A DNA stretch of 6,322 nt, taken from contig DATAOT010000032.1 in NCBI GenBank assembly GCA_036265615.1, positions 1 through 6,322 of the forward strand, written 5' to 3'. The position numbers were made by a program, and so were the translations under genes. Source of the DNA: DATAFF01 sp036265615. GTDB taxonomy: Bacteria > Pseudomonadota > Alphaproteobacteria > Rhizobiales > Aestuariivirgaceae. Positions 1 through 6,062 of this stretch are shown in pieces. Numbering within the stretch: the stretch's first letter is position 1; every line of letters begins with the position of its first letter. The notes under the pieces were generated by a model. The model saw only the letters and a list, made by a program, of their open reading frames with translations, did no database searches and was not told where the DNA came from.

Positions 1-374
1 AAATCGCTCATTTTGTTCTTCGTGAAGTACGGGAGTGCATAGGTCCTGAGAAAGCCACATACGCTCGCAACTCTTCGTTGTGAACTCGCTTCAGCAGGAT
101 AACTGACTTCAAACTCCTCAAGGAGCCGCTTGAAGTCCTTACCCGTAATTGCCTGCCCGAACTGCACCTTCATCCGAAGCTCTTCGTACAGGTCGTCGGC
201 GAACTTGCGTGCTTGGTAGAGATCCTCAGTCCCAGTCCCACGATAGAGGTATCCAGTGCCGTTCGGCACCTTCAGTCGGCAGAGCCATCTCTTTCGAGGA
301 CGATTCTCAAGTTGGTAGAGGACGATCTTGCCGTCGTGAAAGGACTGGCTATTGATGACTCTGGCTTTTCCCAT
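1..374 (-). CDS. Tyrosine recombinase (phage-type integrase), N-terminal part, cut by window edge
   Basis: The minus strand is open from an ATG at 374 down to position 1, giving 124 complete codons with no stop, so the gene continues left of the window. The protein begins MGKARVINSQ. Its N-terminus looks like the arm-binding region of tyrosine integrases: a basic, aromatic stretch (RPRKRWLCRLK, residues 25-35), a Gly/Tyr strand followed by TGTEDLYQARKFADDLYEEL (about 47-66), then a core-binding-like segment with FKRLLEEFE (81-89). The catalytic R-H-R-Y domain would lie outside the window. The gene points away from tRNA-Thr and starts about 115 nt beyond its 3' end, as expected for an island integrated at a tRNA. 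GC content is lower than in the genes to the right. An in-frame ATG at 386 is an alternative start; neither has a clear Shine-Dalgarno. Family assignment rests on recognition of the N-terminus only, and an intact gene cannot be confirmed. Confidence 0.72.
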   Translation of the reverse strand, partial: MGKARVINSQSFHDGKIVLYQLENRPRKRWLCRLKVPNGTGYLYRGTGTEDLYQARKFADDLYEELRMKVQFGQAITGKDFKRLLEEFEVSYPAEASSQRRVASVCGFLRTYALPYFTKNKMSD

Positions 375-442
375 CGAATCAATCATATAGCATTTTTGAT
401 CGAAAACGTAATGCGATTGTAATATGCAAATTCATAGGCATA

Positions 443-480
443 CAGAAAAAGAGAGATGCCAACTTTTGTCGGAAAACTGG
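443..480 (-). terminator. Possible Rho-independent terminator after tRNA-Thr
   Basis: Read on the minus strand, 480-459 can fold in RNA as an 8-bp stem with two G-U wobbles around a six-base loop. A T-rich run follows (CTCTCTTTTTC, about 455-445). It starts 9 nt beyond the tRNA 3' end, a sensible place for a tRNA terminator. The stem is weak and AU-rich, so the call is tentative. If the tRNA marks an attachment site, this stretch may belong to the integrated element. Confidence 0.35.
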
Positions 481-488
481 GGAAGAGC

Positions 489-563
<75 letters not shown>

Positions 564-580
564 CGATGAAGGAGAGGCCG

Positions 581-608
581 TTTAACACGCTGCTTCACCG
601 ATGATCAA
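581..608 (-). promoter_or_regulatory. Possible promoter of tRNA-Thr
   Basis: On the minus strand, TTGATC (608-603) is followed after 16 nt by GTTAAA (586-581). This resembles a sigma70 -35/-10 pair, with about 18 nt from the -10 to the mature tRNA 5' end at 563. The -35 matches TTGACA at four of six positions, but the -10 is poor. Position supports it more than sequence does. Confidence 0.33.
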
Positions 609-707
609 GTCGTGGCAAATGCGCGTGAAAAGCCGCCCGGTGCGACATGTTTGGACCAAAATCCTCCCCTAATCTGGTATGAAATCGATTGCACATTCAG
701 AAAATCC

Positions 708-713
708 AGGAGG
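708..713 (+). promoter_or_regulatory. Perfect Shine-Dalgarno pointing to a TTG start at 721
   Basis: AGGAGG is followed by a 7-nt spacer and then TTG at 721. This is the strongest ribosome binding site in the window. It argues that the small gene begins at 721 rather than at the upstream in-frame ATG at 679, which has no comparable site. Confidence 0.6.
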
Positions 714-720
714 CGCGACG

Positions 721-963
721 TTGCGCCAGACGAAACCGGCATTGATCGCCATCCTCGTCGAGAGAGCGTCATGCCTCGACCTCATTCTTGACGTTTCCGC
801 CGCCTCGCGCGAGGTCGCTGCGCGCTGCAACGAGCCGGTGGCGCTCGAAGACATCGCCAATGACATCATGAAGGCCGGCATCGGTGCCGGAATTGCCATG
901 TGCTTCGGCAGCGAGCAGTCTGGCCCATGCCGCGGCACCGGGCTGCACCAGCACGCGGTATGA
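721..963 (+). CDS. Small hypothetical protein, TTG start, coupled to the next gene
   Basis: I do not recognise this 80-residue product. It begins (f)MRQTKPALIA if read from TTG 721; an ATG at 679 would add 14 residues. Codons are rich in G or C at the third position like the genes around it, a good Shine-Dalgarno precedes the TTG, and its TGA overlaps the ATG of the following gene (ATGA at 960-963). Together these suggest a translated, coupled gene rather than a chance reading frame. Residues of about 46-62 (VALEDIANDIMKAGIGA) look helical. There is no clear signal peptide or membrane segment. Cys is frequent for the size (about residues 18, 36, 66 and 74), but no paired metal motif stands out. 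It may be a small regulatory protein or a degraded remnant of a larger gene. Confidence 0.48.
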   Translation: MRQTKPALIAILVERASCLDLILDVSAASREVAARCNEPVALEDIANDIMKAGIGAGIAMCFGSEQSGPCRGTGLHQHAV

Positions 964-1139
964 CCGCGACCCCTCCCCGGCCGGCCGGCGGCAAGAACCG
1001 CAAGCAGCGGCTCGCCGATGCGCTGCGCGCCAACCTCGTTCGGCGCAAGGCGAAACAGGCCGCCGCCGCCAGCCAGGATAGCAAGGAACCGGTGAACCAA
1101 TCGTCAAACGGGAGCAACCGCTCCGAATCGACGCGTTAA
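960..1139 (+). CDS. Small basic conserved hypothetical protein upstream of murA
   Basis: The product is 59 residues, starting MTATPPRPAG at the ATG of an ATGA overlap with the preceding gene and ending in TAA. Its core, KNRKQRLADALRANLVRRKA (about residues 12-31), is a strongly basic predicted helix, followed by an Ala run and a polar, probably disordered tail rich in Ser and Asn. From memory, small proteins with this NRKQRL-x-ALR-x-NL-x-RRK pattern lie just upstream of murA in many Hyphomicrobiales; no defined function is known to me. The charge pattern would suit nucleic-acid or ribosome binding, but that is inference. The track-independent start was chosen for the overlap; an in-frame ATG at 900 would run inside the upstream gene. 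The 107-nt gap to murA suggests murA may have its own promoter. Confidence 0.66.
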   Translation: MTATPPRPAGGKNRKQRLADALRANLVRRKAKQAAAASQDSKEPVNQSSNGSNRSESTR

Positions 1140-1152
1140 TCTTTCGCAGATC

Positions 1153-1182
1153 TTGCCCTTTAGCAAAATTTTGTGCTTCTAA
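1153..1182 (+). promoter_or_regulatory. Weak candidate promoter for murA
   Basis: The gap between the small gene and murA is locally AT-rich, at about 1158-1188. TTGCCC (1153-1158) followed at about 18 nt by TTCTAA (1177-1182) is the best sigma70-like pairing visible, but both boxes are imperfect. Local AT-richness in a GC-rich genome is the main support. Confidence 0.25.
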
Positions 1183-1215
1183 GATTCACACTCTCTGCGG
1201 GATCAATTTGAGGGG

Positions 1216-1231
1216 TCGCCGGTTACGGCGA
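1216..1231 (+). promoter_or_regulatory. Hairpin in the murA leader
   Basis: TCGCCG and CGGCGA form a perfect 6-bp stem around the loop GTTA, ending 15 nt before the murA start codon. The purine-rich AGAGAGCGGGG, the only Shine-Dalgarno candidate, begins at the 3' edge of the stem. It could modulate translation, but no T-run follows, so it is not a terminator. Function is speculative. Confidence 0.3.
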
Positions 1232-1246
1232 GAGAGCGGGGCAAAA

Positions 1247-2536
1247 ATGGACCGTATACGCATCCGGGGCGGCAACCGCCTGAACGGAACAATTCCAATC
1301 AGTGGCGCCAAGAATGCAGCCCTCCCTTTGATGATCGCAAGCCTCCTCACGCCGGAAACGTTGACGTTGGGTAATGTACCCCGCCTGGCCGACGTGCAGA
1401 TGCTGCTCCGCATCCTGCGCAACCACGGGACCGACCTGAAGGTCGACGGCAAGCGCGCCGGCGAGGATGCCCGCCACGGCGAGACCATCCATCTCATCTC
1501 CGAAACCATCGTCGACACCGAGGCACCCTATGAGCTGGTGTCGCGCATGCGGGCAAGCTTCTGGGTCCTCGGCCCGCTGGTCGCCCGCTGCGGCCATGCC
1601 CGCATCTCGCTCCCCGGCGGCTGCGCCATCGGCACCCGACCCGTCGATCTGCACCTCTTTGCCCTCGAGAAGCTCGGCGCCGCGATCGAGCTCGACGGCG
1701 GCTATGTCGTCGCCGAAGCCTTGCACGGGCTGCGGGGCAACCGCATCGTCTTTCCCAAGGTGTCGGTCGGTGCCACCCATTCGGCGCTGATGGCGGCGGT
1801 GCTCGCCCGCGGCGAGACCATCATCGAAAATGCCGCCCGCGAGCCCGAAGTTGCCGATCTCGCCATCTGTCTTGGCAAGATGGGCGCCAGGATCGACGGC
1901 ATTGGATCATCAACCCTTATGATCGAAGGGGTCGACCGGCTGACCGGCGCGGTGCACCATGTCATCCCCGACCGCATCGAGACCGGCACCTATGCGATGG
2001 CAGCGGCAATGACCGGCGGCGACATCCTGCTCGACGGCGCCCGGCGCGATCACCTCGACGCCTTCATCGACACCATGGCGACGGCCGGCGTCGAGGTTGC
2101 GACCACCCCGCGCGGCATGCGCGTCATGCGCAATGGCAACGGCCTCGACCCCGTGGCCGTCGACACGCAGCCCTATCCCGGCTTCCCCACCGATCTCCAG
2201 GCTCAGCTCATGGCCTTGATGACCCGCGCCAGAGGCATCTCGACCATTCGCGAGACCATCTTCGAGAACCGCTTCATGCATGTGCAGGAGCTGGCCCGGC
2301 TGGGCGCCGACATCACGCTCAACGGAGACACCGCGCTCGTGCGCGGCGTCGACCAGCTGACCGGCGCACCGGTGATGGCTACCGATCTGCGGGCCTCGGT
2401 CTCGCTGGTCATCGCCGCGCTGGCGGCCCATGGCGAGACCATGCTGCATCGCGTCTACCATCTCGATCGCGGCTTCGAGACGCTCGAGCGCAAGCTTGCC
2501 GCCTGCGGAGCCGACATCGAGCGCCTGAGCAGCTGA
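1247..2536 (+). CDS. murA: UDP-N-acetylglucosamine 1-carboxyvinyltransferase
   Basis: MurA transfers enolpyruvate from phosphoenolpyruvate to UDP-GlcNAc in the cytoplasm, the first committed step of peptidoglycan synthesis and the target of fosfomycin. The 429-residue product has the expected length, slightly longer than the E. coli enzyme (419). Visible hallmarks are Lys22-Asn23 in SGAKNAALP, the catalytic Cys126 in GGCAIGTRP (equivalent to Cys115 of E. coli, so fosfomycin sensitivity at this residue is expected), Asp316 in FPTDLQAQ (equivalent to Asp305) and Arg408 in LDRGFETLE. Both halves of the EPSP-synthase-like fold are complete. The start MDRIRIRGGN matches family N-termini; an in-frame TTG at 1208 would add 13 atypical residues. 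Only a weak purine-rich site precedes the ATG. It is followed after 22 nt by the DUF2948 gene, suggesting cotranscription. Confidence 0.97.
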   Translation: MDRIRIRGGNRLNGTIPISGAKNAALPLMIASLLTPETLTLGNVPRLADVQMLLRILRNHGTDLKVDGKRAGEDARHGETIHLISETIVDTEAPYELVSRMRASFWVLGPLVARCGHARISLPGGCAIGTRPVDLHLFALEKLGAAIELDGGYVVAEALHGLRGNRIVFPKVSVGATHSALMAAVLARGETIIENAAREPEVADLAICLGKMGARIDGIGSSTLMIEGVDRLTGAVHHVIPDRIETGTYAMAAAMTGGDILLDGARRDHLDAFIDTMATAGVEVATTPRGMRVMRNGNGLDPVAVDTQPYPGFPTDLQAQLMALMTRARGISTIRETIFENRFMHVQELARLGADITLNGDTALVRGVDQLTGAPVMATDLRASVSLVIAALAAHGETMLHRVYHLDRGFETLERKLAACGADIERLSS

Positions 2537-2558
2537 GGCGCGAGGGAGTGGCGGCTGC

Positions 2559-3005
2559 ATGGAGCTCTTGAGACTCGGCGCTCTCGACGCAGACGACCTC
2601 GCCATCATCTCGGCCCACATGCAGGACGCCCTCATCATGGTGGGCGACATCCGCCATCTCAAGCGGCTGAACAAGCTCGCCGTGATCGCCAATCGCTTCG
2701 ATTGGGAATCCGTGGCGGGCGCCGGTGCGGACGCGAAGCCGCTGCGGCGGCGGTCGGGCCTGCAGATCTCGCGCGTCCGCTCCATCAAGGCCCATCGCAT
2801 CCGCCAGGGCGCGCCCACTGCGGTGCTGTCGCTCCTCGCCATCACCTTCGCCCCCGGCGACGTGCCGCCCGAAGGCACGATCGAGCTCACCTTCTCGGGA
2901 GACGGGGCCATCCGCCTCGACGTCGAATGTATCGAAGTCAGTCTCGAGGATCTGGGCCCCGCCTGGGAGTCGGCGCGAGTGCCGAGCCATGACGAAGAGC
3001 CCTGA
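2559..3005 (+). CDS. DUF2948 family protein
   Basis: This is a 148-residue protein of unknown function, recognised as the DUF2948 family by its location after murA and by sequence. The N-terminus MELLRLGALDADDLAIISAH leads into QDALIMVGDI (about 22-31), then FDWE (about 48-51) and RRRSGLQISRV with the later LLAITF strand. It is predicted soluble, with no signal peptide or membrane helix. GAGGGAG at 2542-2548 is a plausible ribosome binding site 10 nt before the ATG. Its last 17 nt overlap the start of the UPF0262 gene in another frame, so translation of the pair is probably coupled. In relatives, as I recall, hisD follows this gene; here it does not. No activity can be assigned from sequence. 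Confidence 0.85.
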   Translation: MELLRLGALDADDLAIISAHMQDALIMVGDIRHLKRLNKLAVIANRFDWESVAGAGADAKPLRRRSGLQISRVRSIKAHRIRQGAPTAVLSLLAITFAPGDVPPEGTIELTFSGDGAIRLDVECIEVSLEDLGPAWESARVPSHDEEP

Positions 3006-3480
3006 TGTGGGCGACAATCATCGCCTGAAGGACGTCATCCTCGATGCGAGCCTCGCGCCATCGTCCTCGCCCGACATCGAGCACGAGCGCAAGGTGGCGA
3101 TTTACGATCTGGTCGAATCCAACAGCTTCCGGCTGCCGGGCCGCGACGACGGCCCGTTTGTCCTGCGCCTGTCGATCGCCGAAGGCCGGCTGCTGCTCGA
3201 CATCGCCAATGCCACCGGGGCGCCCTGCATAATCATCGGTCTGGCGCTGTCGCCTTTCCGTCGCATAATCAAGGACTATTTCATGATTTGCGAAAGCTAC
3301 TATCAGGCTATTCGCACATCGACACCGAGCCAGATCGAGACGATCGACATGGCCCGGCGGAGCCTGCACAATGAGGGAAGTGAAATCCTGATCGAGCGCC
3401 TGAACGGCAAGGTCGAGGTCGATTTCGACACTGCTCGTCGCCTGTTCACGCTGGTATGTGTGCTCCACTGGCGGGGTTAG
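2989..3480 (+). CDS. UPF0262 family protein
   Basis: The 163-residue product belongs to UPF0262, a conserved alphaproteobacterial family of unknown function. Recognisable blocks are PDIEHERKVAIYDLVE (about residues 28-43), LSPFRRIIKDYFMICESYYQ (about 87-106), RRSLHNEGSE and the C-terminal VDFDTARRLFTLVCVLHWRG. Length is normal for the family. The ATG at 2989 lies inside the DUF2948 gene; an in-frame GTG at 3007, directly after that gene's stop, is an alternative start that would remove the overlap. It is predicted cytoplasmic. The stop TAG is part of the recurring TAGAGCA word, and the phosphatase gene starts 6 nt later, so these genes are almost certainly one transcript. Confidence 0.92.
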   Translation: MTKSPDVGDNHRLKDVILDASLAPSSSPDIEHERKVAIYDLVESNSFRLPGRDDGPFVLRLSIAEGRLLLDIANATGAPCIIIGLALSPFRRIIKDYFMICESYYQAIRTSTPSQIETIDMARRSLHNEGSEILIERLNGKVEVDFDTARRLFTLVCVLHWRG

Positions 3481-3486
3481 AGCAGG

Positions 3487-3933
3487 ATGGCCGGTGATCT
3501 GCCCGGTGCCGTTCTCTTTGCCTGCAGCAAGAATGCCGTCCGCTCGCCGATGGCCGAGGGTTTGATGCGCCACCTCTACGGCCACAAGATCTATGTCGCC
3601 TCCTGCGGCGTGCGCACTGAGGAGCTTGACCCCTTCGCAGTCACGGTCATGGAAGACCTCGGCATCGACATCTCGCGCCACCGGCCGCGAAGCTTCGAGG
3701 ATCTCGAGGATGCCTCCTTCGACCTGGTGATCTCGCTGTCGCCCGAGGCCCATCACCGGGCCCTCGAGCTCACCCGCACCATGGCCATCGAAGCCGAATA
3801 TTGGCCCACTCTCGATCCGTCTGGGACCGCCGGCAATCGCGAGCAGGTGCTCGATGCCTATCGCCAGGTGCGCGATGGCCTCATGAAGCGGATTCGCGGC
3901 CGTTTTGGCACGCTTGCCGCCCGCGGGGTCTAG
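3487..3933 (+). CDS. Low-molecular-weight protein-tyrosine-phosphatase-like protein
   Basis: The 148-residue cytoplasmic protein has the low-molecular-weight PTP / arsenate-reductase-like fold. The phosphate-binding loop C-x5-R-S is complete as C13-SKNAV-R19-S20, placed near the N-terminus as usual, and the general acid is probably Asp110 in LDPSG. A phosphocysteine mechanism is therefore expected. The substrate is unknown: the active site alone does not separate a tyrosine phosphatase from a thioredoxin-linked arsenate reductase, although the resolving Cys pair of the latter is not obvious. The gene lies 6 nt after the UPF0262 gene and has no strong Shine-Dalgarno, so it probably depends on upstream translation. 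Its TAG stop begins another TAGAGCAT word. Confidence 0.88.
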   Translation: MAGDLPGAVLFACSKNAVRSPMAEGLMRHLYGHKIYVASCGVRTEELDPFAVTVMEDLGIDISRHRPRSFEDLEDASFDLVISLSPEAHHRALELTRTMAIEAEYWPTLDPSGTAGNREQVLDAYRQVRDGLMKRIRGRFGTLAARGV

Positions 3934-3942
3934 AGCATGCTC
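3933..3942. repeat. Perfect 10-bp palindrome within a TAGAGCAT repeat word
   Basis: GAGCATGCTC is self-complementary and overlaps the last base of the phosphatase stop codon. The longer word TAGAGCATGC starts at 3931. It resembles the ends of the element at 6060-6256 and the TAGAGCA word at 3478. The phosphatase to infA gap (3934-4023) shows no convincing promoter; TTGATT at 3956 has no good partner. Confidence 0.5.
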
Positions 3943-4015
3943 GAGGGCTCTCCGCTTGATTTTGTGCAAAGAGGCGCTCATTGTCCCGCCGGCTTTGACT
4001 GAAAACACCCGGGAT

Positions 4016-4022
4016 GGAGGGG
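4016..4022 (+). promoter_or_regulatory. Strong purine-rich ribosome binding site of infA
   Basis: GGAGGGG lies immediately upstream of the infA ATG at 4024. It is one of the few good Shine-Dalgarno matches in the cluster, consistent with high expression of initiation factor IF-1. Spacing from GGAGG to the ATG is short, at 3 nt. Confidence 0.55.
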
Positions 4023-4023
4023 T

Positions 4024-4242
4024 ATGGCTAAGGAAGAACCGTTGGAATTCGAAGGCGTCGTGACTGAGCTTCTGCCCAATGCAACCTTTCGGGTGAAGCT
4101 CGACAATGGTCATCAGATCATCGCCCACACCGCAGGCAAGATGCGCAAAAACCGGATCCGTGTCCTGTCGGGCGACAAGGTCATGGTCGAGATGACGCCT
4201 TACGATCTCACAAAAGGCCGCATCACCTACCGCTTCAAATGA
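4024..4242 (+). CDS. infA: Translation initiation factor IF-1
   Basis: The 72-residue product is a full-length IF-1. It is a single S1/OB-fold domain that binds the A site of the 30S subunit and helps IF-2 and IF-3 select the initiator tRNA. The typical blocks are all present: MAKEEPLEFEG, VTELLPNATFRVKLDNGH (about 13-30), HTAGKMRKNRIRVLSGDKV (about 35-53) and the C-terminal PYDLTKGRITYRFK. The start is unambiguous. It is separated from the phosphatase gene by 90 nt, which may contain its own promoter, and is followed 32 nt later by maf. I see no anomaly. Confidence 0.98.
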   Translation: MAKEEPLEFEGVVTELLPNATFRVKLDNGHQIIAHTAGKMRKNRIRVLSGDKVMVEMTPYDLTKGRITYRFK

Positions 4243-4274
4243 CCTGTCCCTTCTAATCGCTCAACCGAACCATC

Positions 4275-4910
4275 ATGACGGACACCAAGGTCAAGCTCGT
4301 CCTCGCCAGCGCCTCGCCGCGCCGCCTTGCGCTTCTCGAGCAGGCCGGCGTCGTCCCGGATCTGCTCAACCCTGTCGATGTCGACGAAACGCCGAAGAAA
4401 CGCGAAACACCGCGCTCCTTGTCGGCCCGCCTGGCGCTCGAAAAGGCCCGCACTGCCGCCGCTGCACCCCTGGTCAATGCTCTTGGACCTCTGCGGTTCA
4501 TCGTCGCCGCCGACACCGTGGTGGCGGTTGGCAAGCGCATCATCGGCAAGCCGCAATCGATCGATGAGGCCGCCAAGGCGCTCTGGCTGCTCTCGGGGCG
4601 TTCGCACCGGGTCTATTCGACGGTGGCGGTGGTCGCGCCCTCGGGTGCGGTGCGCTCGCGGGTTGTTGAGAGCAAGGTGAGGTTCAAGCGCCTCACCCGC
4701 GAGGACATCGAAAGCTATCTCGTGACCGACGAATGGCGCGGCAAGGCCGGGGCCTATGCCATCCAGGGGCGCGCCGAAGTGTTCGTCCGCTCCTTCTATG
4801 GCTCGCATTCGGCCGTGATCGGCCTGCCGCTTTACGAGACCATCAGCCTGCTCCAGGGGGCCGGCTATCCGGTGTACTACACCTGGATGAGTGCCGCCGC
4901 AGCGGCATGA
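4275..4910 (+). CDS. maf: Maf family nucleotide pyrophosphatase
   Basis: Maf proteins hydrolyse nucleoside triphosphates, including modified or non-canonical ones, to monophosphate and pyrophosphate, and overproduction has been linked to septum inhibition. The 211-residue product carries the family signature SASPRR (residues 12-17), AADT (78-81, metal and catalytic Asp region), GKP (91-93), the SGRSHRVYS segment (107-115), KAGAYAIQG (157-165) and GLPLYE near the C-terminus. These point to the YhdE/Maf side of the family, but dTTP/UTP against m7GTP preference is not settled from sequence. No Shine-Dalgarno is apparent. The stop overlaps the yacG start as ATGA, indicating translational coupling, an arrangement common in alphaproteobacteria. 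The C-terminal tail is a run of Ala. Confidence 0.93.
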   Translation: MTDTKVKLVLASASPRRLALLEQAGVVPDLLNPVDVDETPKKRETPRSLSARLALEKARTAAAAPLVNALGPLRFIVAADTVVAVGKRIIGKPQSIDEAAKALWLLSGRSHRVYSTVAVVAPSGAVRSRVVESKVRFKRLTREDIESYLVTDEWRGKAGAYAIQGRAEVFVRSFYGSHSAVIGLPLYETISLLQGAGYPVYYTWMSAAAAA

Positions 4911-5119
4911 GCGCCGCCGATCCGCGCCCGAAGACGCCGCCAGCCGTCAAGCTTTGCCCGATCTGCGGCAAGCCGGTCGAGCCCCGCTATGCCCCGTTCT
5001 GCTCCAAGCGCTGCGCCGACCGCGACCTTCACCGCTGGCTTGGCGGACAATATGCCATACCGGGCGAGCCGGCGAGCGACGATGAATCTCCACCGAGCGA
5101 CCAGGCAGAGGAGGGCTGA
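4907..5119 (+). CDS. yacG: YacG zinc-binding protein (DNA gyrase inhibitor family)
   Basis: The product is a 70-residue YacG-type protein. The four-Cys zinc site is complete as C17-P-I-C20, then C32-SKR-C36 (C-x2-C-x11-C-x3-C), followed by the conserved ADRDLHRWL (37-45) and YAIPG. The E. coli protein binds GyrB and inhibits gyrase; that activity is inferred here by homology. The C-terminal tail is acidic and likely disordered (ESPPSDQAEEG), as expected for the family. The start at 4907 was chosen because it overlaps the maf stop (ATGA) and gives the normal length; an in-frame ATG at 4733 would lie deep inside maf. It ends the housekeeping cluster, 84 nt before tRNA-Phe. Confidence 0.93.
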   Translation: MSAADPRPKTPPAVKLCPICGKPVEPRYAPFCSKRCADRDLHRWLGGQYAIPGEPASDDESPPSDQAEEG

Positions 5120-5133
5120 ACCAGCAAAACCCA

Positions 5134-5162
5134 TGGACAGCTTTCGCTCAATCTCCTATAAG
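5134..5162 (+). promoter_or_regulatory. Sigma70-type promoter of tRNA-Phe
   Basis: TGGACA (5134-5139) and TATAAG (5157-5162) each match five of six consensus positions and are separated by the optimal 17 nt. Transcription would start near 5169, giving a leader of about 35 nt before the mature tRNA at 5204. This is the best promoter in the window and probably also serves the two genes after the tRNA. Confidence 0.65.
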
Positions 5163-5203
5163 CCGCAGCCGTTTGATCCTAAATCCCCCATTCCAAAAGG
5201 GAT

Positions 5204-5279
<76 letters not shown>

Positions 5280-5301
5280 GCAACCCCCGAGAGACCCTCC
5301 G

Positions 5302-5772
5302 ATGACCAAGACCCTGTATCTGGCGCTCGCGACAGTCGTGCTGACCGTGTCCTCCGCCGCCGCGCTCGAGGTCGAGAGCACCGCGACGGTGCCAGGCAAG
5401 CCCGCCCAGGTGTGGAAGAAGATCGGCAGCTTCTGCTCGATCAAGGACTGGCACCCGGCGATCGCCAAATGCGAGAAGAGCAAGGAAGGCGGCGCCACTT
5501 ACCGCACGCTCACCACCAAGGACGGCGGCAAGATCAAGGAAAAGCTCGTGAAGAAGACCGACAGCAGCTACACCTACGAGATTGTCGACTCGCCGCTGCC
5601 GGTGCAGAACTACAAGTCGACGATCAGCGTTGCGGCCGACGGCGACCAGACCAAGATCGACTGGAAGAGCACGTTCGAGGCCAAGGGCGCCTCCGACGAC
5701 GATGCCAAGAAGGCGATCGACGGCATTTACAAGGCCGGTCTCGACAATCTTGCCAAGCCGGCGGGCAATTGA
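5302..5772 (+). CDS. Secreted SRPBCC-fold (polyketide cyclase/START-like) protein
   Basis: The 156-residue product has a Sec signal peptide: Lys3, a hydrophobic core at about 5-16, and a probable signal peptidase I cut after Ala21 (AAA-LE). The mature part resembles small SRPBCC-superfamily proteins, which form a helix-grip hydrophobic pocket. It has an opening strand, VPGKPAQVWKKIGSF typical of the first helix, KDWHPAI, alternating strands with YRTLTT and YTYEIVDSPLPVQNYKSTI, and a long C-terminal helix (AKKAIDGIYKAGLDNL). The ligand is unknown; no catalytic residue can be named. Cys45 and Cys57 could form a periplasmic disulfide. The protein has about 22 Lys and a single Arg, unusual beside its Arg-rich neighbours. 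It begins 22 nt after tRNA-Phe and may share its transcript. Its TGA overlaps the next start by one base. Confidence 0.82.
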   Translation: MTKTLYLALATVVLTVSSAAALEVESTATVPGKPAQVWKKIGSFCSIKDWHPAIAKCEKSKEGGATYRTLTTKDGGKIKEKLVKKTDSSYTYEIVDSPLPVQNYKSTISVAADGDQTKIDWKSTFEAKGASDDDAKKAIDGIYKAGLDNLAKPAGN

Positions 5773-6062
5773 TGTCCGGCACCGCCAAGGTCAGCGTCCA
5801 TATCGACAACGACAGGGTCATCGTCACCGAATATCGCTTTCCGCGTGACGGCGATAACACCGGCTGGCACCGTCATGCCCTGCCCTATGTCGTTGTCCCG
5901 CTGCTGAACGGCCGGCTCAAGCTCGTCGCCAAGGATGGGGAGCGCTTTGCCGACATGACGGCCGGTGTGCCCTATTACCGCCCGGCGGGCGTCGAGCACG
6001 ACGTCGTCAACGCCTCGGGCGGCGAATATGCCTTTCTCGAGATCGAGATCAAGCAAGCCTAG
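5772..6062 (+). CDS. Small single-domain cupin protein
   Basis: The product is 96 residues, a compact cytoplasmic beta-barrel cupin. Motif 1 fits the consensus spacing from Gly27 through His33-x-His35 to Gly47, but the usual metal-binding Glu is replaced by Val40 (Tyr39 lies next to it). Motif 2 is a perfect match: Gly65-x5-Pro71-x-Gly73-x2-His76-x3-Asn80. A metal site with three His and no Glu is therefore predicted. Small cupins like this include BauB-like proteins, but the substrate and activity cannot be read from sequence. The start MSGTAKVSVH at 5772 shares one base with the preceding TGA, so it is probably coupled to the SRPBCC gene. The reading frame stays open upstream to about 5247, but that part is an off-frame reading of the SRPBCC gene. 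The TAG stop begins the repeat element that follows. Confidence 0.87.
   Translation: MSGTAKVSVHIDNDRVIVTEYRFPRDGDNTGWHRHALPYVVVPLLNGRLKLVAKDGERFADMTAGVPYYRPAGVEHDVVNASGGEYAFLEIEIKQA

Noticed and set aside
149..422. Two plus-strand frames of about 68 codons.
   Set aside because: They are antisense to the integrase-like gene, whose frame has recognisable family features.
669..1107. Three minus-strand frames opposite the two small genes upstream of murA.
   Set aside because: None has a recognisable product, while the plus strand shows a strong ribosome binding site, an ATGA overlap and a recognisable small protein.
1910..2911. A 333-codon open frame on the minus strand.
   Set aside because: It is antisense to murA and the DUF2948 gene. 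The sense products are clear and the antisense product is low-complexity and unrecognisable.
2938..4128. A 396-codon open frame on the minus strand.
   Set aside because: It lies antisense to the UPF0262, phosphatase and infA genes, all recognised families. Long antisense frames are common in GC-rich coding DNA, and its translation resembles no family.
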